Source of the DNA: Kiritimatiellaceae bacterium
GTDB taxonomy: Bacteria > Verrucomicrobiota > Kiritimatiellia > Kiritimatiellales > Pontiellaceae
DNA: 10,006 nt
Reading direction: 5' to 3'
Assembly: GCA_002691095.1 (NCBI GenBank)
Contig: NZGU01000025.1
Coordinates: forward strand, 8,781 to 18,786
Made by a program: the position numbers and the translations under genes
The notes under the pieces: model-generated
Database searches by the model: none
What the model was told of the DNA's origin: nothing
The model's input: only the letters and a program-made list of their open reading frames with translations
Shown here: positions 7,917 to 10,006 of the stretch, piece after piece
How positions within the stretch are numbered: the first letter of the stretch is position 1
Layout of the letters: each line of letters starts with the position of its first letter

Positions 7917-10006
7917 AATCGTTGCTTACCATTTTATTTTCGACTTTGATTCTATCAGCTGATGCTAATATCATTAGTGTTAACTTCGTTGATGCAAATG
8001 CAACCATTTCTAATGGTAGGAGTATTGATACTGATACAAGAACTGGTGCTCATGGATATGCGTCAACGAATTGGATAAACACGCTGCTTGGTCAGAATGA
8101 AGTCCTAGAATTCGAAGATGGCACCCAAAGCTCTGTGAATATATTTTCACGGAGGCCTAATGGAAGCGTTTATATCGGTAATAATGCAGCCGTATACACG
8201 AATACACCACTTCTTGCATTTGCAAAGGCTTTGTTAGCATCAGGACAGGAACCGCATGTAGAGTTATTAAATCTGAATGAGAATTTTCCTAATGGGTATT
8301 CTGTCGTTGTTTATGTATCAGGTGGCAACGCAAATCAAGGATGGAGTGTCACGCTAAACGAAGAGGTTGATCACACTGGTTATGATAAATTATCAGGGAT
8401 AACTTATTTTGGAAAGACGTTAGATGACCCGGATGCTTATGTTTCCGGATTAATTCCGTGGATGGGGTCAGGCGGTTATACACCTTGGTACCGCCAAGTT
8501 GATTATTCTGTAACTGGTCTTACGGATGCCTCAGACAGCAGTTTATTCCCTCCTGCTACTTACGCCATATTTACAAATCTGTCTGCCGATTCAATTCTTC
8601 TCACAGTTGATGGAATGAAAAATAATCAAGCTGGGCTTGGAGGATTTCAGATTGTAGGCAACGAAGGGACTCGCTCGGTAAATATAAGCTCTTTGAATGG
8701 CACTGTCATAAGTAATCCTGCGGGTACTTCACATGAAATTGGAACATCACTTTCATTAGAGGCAATCCCTGTAAACGAGAATTACGTATTTGCGGGATGG
8801 TCGGGTGATCTTCGTGGAGATCGACATGCCGCTACTACAAATATAACGGTGCAAGGTAATATGAATATATCCGCCCGTTTTGAGAGGGCATATTATTTAT
8901 CACCTACGGGTAGCAATTCGGCCACTGGTACCTTTCAAGATCCTTGGAGAAATCTTAAGGCTATCCATTGGAATAATTTTTCTCCGGGTGAACAGATATT
9001 ATTTGAGCGGGGTGGTACATATTTCGGAAGAGCTAGTTTGAATGTTTCAGGAACAAATGATGCTGCCATTATTATTGGTGCATATGGAGCCGGTGATTTG
9101 CCCCATCTCGTGGGTGATCTGAACTATCAGTCATTGTTAAATCTTGGAGACAGTCAGCACATAGAAATTGAGGATCTTCATTTTTCCAATAGCGGTTCTT
9201 TTGGTGCCCATAAACATAAATATGGTATTAATATTACGCCTTCATCAGGTATTGGTGAACGGAAACATTTATGGGTTTCACGATGTGAGTTTTCTAATAT
9301 TAGAGGATATCCTCAACCTCCGAATTCAAATGATAGCGATGATTACCATACATCGGTGGCGATCCGTATGTTAAGCCCTAATAACGATTCGATAAAATCA
9401 AAATGGAGTAATGTTCGCGTACGGAATTGTGTGTTTAGAGATATTGATGGCATCGGATTTTGGCTTAAAGATCAGTCTTGTACACTTGTTGATTATAAGA
9501 ATAGTGGTACGGATTATTTTCCATCTACGGGTATTATATTCGAACATAATTACGGCACAAATTGTTACCGTAATCTTTGTCGTGTAAATGGAACAGACGG
9601 GGTCCTTATTCAATATAATGTGCATGATGGAACGACAGAGGGAAGTGCTTTCTGGCCTTTTAATGCGAAAAGCACATTGGTTCAGTATAACCTATTCATG
9701 AATCTGTACCGAGATTTCGCAGATGCGTATATCTGCCACTTTGATTATAACTGTGAAGATACACTGATGCAGTACAACGTGGGGTATAAGGTAGAGGGTG
9801 GGCTGGTCGAGATTATCTGCGCATCGCAATATGCAAATACGTTTCAGACGGGTGCCATTGCTCGTTATAATTTAGGAGTGGATGTTGGGTTTAGAGATAA
9901 AGAAAATAGTGCTGGGATTTTATTAAGCGGGAATGTAGATGGCGCTCTTGTGCATAACAATACAATCATTACAGGTGACGAGAGGATCTACAAAAGTATC
10001 TCTTTT
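7913..10006 (+). CDS. Secreted right-handed beta-helix protein with InlB-like repeat (3' end beyond window)
   Basis: The frame is open for 698 codons from ATG 7913 to the window edge. Residues 1-18 are a signal peptide (KSLLTILFSTLILSADA). Residues about 19-250 form the same beta-rich module as in the 941-residue protein: GQEPHVELLNLN (E113, P114, H115), a VVVYVSGG strand and GLGGFQIVG. Residues about 256-324 resemble a divergent InlB/Listeria-Bacteroides repeat, with the hallmark NYVFAGWSGDL and ending NISARFE. From about 326 the protein reads YYLSPTGSNSATGT, DPWRNLKAI, FERGGTYFG and IIIGAYGAG, the opening of a pectin-lyase-like parallel beta-helix, followed by recurring short strands such as VQYNLFMNL and MQYNVGYKV. 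Members of this fold include polysaccharide lyases and glycosidases, but no catalytic set can be picked by eye. The ATG overlaps the stop of the upstream fragment as ATGA and has no good Shine-Dalgarno sequence. A perfect TATAAT occurs at 7788-7793 and again at 7833-7838 inside that fragment, without a good -35. Confidence 0.85.
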   Translation, partial: MKSLLTILFSTLILSADANIISVNFVDANATISNGRSIDTDTRTGAHGYASTNWINTLLGQNEVLEFEDGTQSSVNIFSRRPNGSVYIGNNAAVYTNTPLLAFAKALLASGQEPHVELLNLNENFPNGYSVVVYVSGGNANQGWSVTLNEEVDHTGYDKLSGITYFGKTLDDPDAYVSGLIPWMGSGGYTPWYRQVDYSVTGLTDASDSSLFPPATYAIFTNLSADSILLTVDGMKNNQAGLGGFQIVGNEGTRSVNISSLNGTVISNPAGTSHEIGTSLSLEAIPVNENYVFAGWSGDLRGDRHAATTNITVQGNMNISARFERAYYLSPTGSNSATGTFQDPWRNLKAIHWNNFSPGEQILFERGGTYFGRASLNVSGTNDAAIIIGAYGAGDLPHLVGDLNYQSLLNLGDSQHIEIEDLHFSNSGSFGAHKHKYGINITPSSGIGERKHLWVSRCEFSNIRGYPQPPNSNDSDDYHTSVAIRMLSPNNDSIKSKWSNVRVRNCVFRDIDGIGFWLKDQSCTLVDYKNSGTDYFPSTGIIFEHNYGTNCYRNLCRVNGTDGVLIQYNVHDGTTEGSAFWPFNAKSTLVQYNLFMNLYRDFADAYICHFDYNCEDTLMQYNVGYKVEGGLVEIICASQYANTFQTGAIARYNLGVDVGFRDKENSAGILLSGNVDGALVHNNTIITGDERIYKSISF

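Noticed and set aside
1..10006. CRISPR array, tRNA, rRNA, insertion sequence or prophage genes
   Set aside because: No regularly spaced direct repeats, cloverleaf-type sequences, transposase or integrase motifs, or terminal inverted repeats were found on reading both strands.

Overview
This looks like chromosomal DNA from a polysaccharide-degrading member of the PVC group: Verrucomicrobiota in the broad sense, including Kiritimatiellota or Lentisphaerota. The grounds are a secreted Cys-type sulfatase, a membrane sensor kinase with a large exported sensor region, and large secreted multi-domain proteins with Ig-like, calcium-binding and beta-helix modules. No rRNA or other phylogenetic marker is present, so the taxonomic call is inference.

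Layout. Bases 1-122 hold the 5' end of a minus-strand gene resembling pyrK (dihydroorotate dehydrogenase electron transfer subunit), cut by the window edge. A 140-base divergent intergenic region separates it from a plus-strand operon of three genes: a secreted sulfatase (263-1834), a sensor histidine kinase starting 1 base after the sulfatase stop (1836-3884), and a NarL/FixJ-type response regulator 19 bases later (3904-4533). This tight packing suggests that the two-component pair and the sulfatase serve one sulfated-glycan response.

After a 152-base gap comes a 941-residue secreted protein (4686-7511) of unknown function. It carries an N-terminal module, a probable Ig-like domain, a probable beta-sandwich and a calcium-binding DxDxDG motif. 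It is closed by a strong intrinsic terminator (7539-7576). Directly behind the terminator lies a short broken gene (7581-7916): a signal peptide plus the first ~90 residues of a beta-helix protein, with ATA where the start codon should be and a stop overlapping the next start. The last gene (7913 to beyond 10006) is a large secreted protein. It has the same N-terminal module as the 941-residue protein, then an InlB-like repeat, then a right-handed beta-helix whose beginning is related to the broken fragment.

The most interesting points are the apparent module shuffling between the secreted proteins around 7.5-9.2 kb, a recurring N-terminal module of no family I recognise, and a kinase sensor region that appears to be built from four OB-like repeats. 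No CRISPR array, tRNA, rRNA, transposase or integrase was seen.
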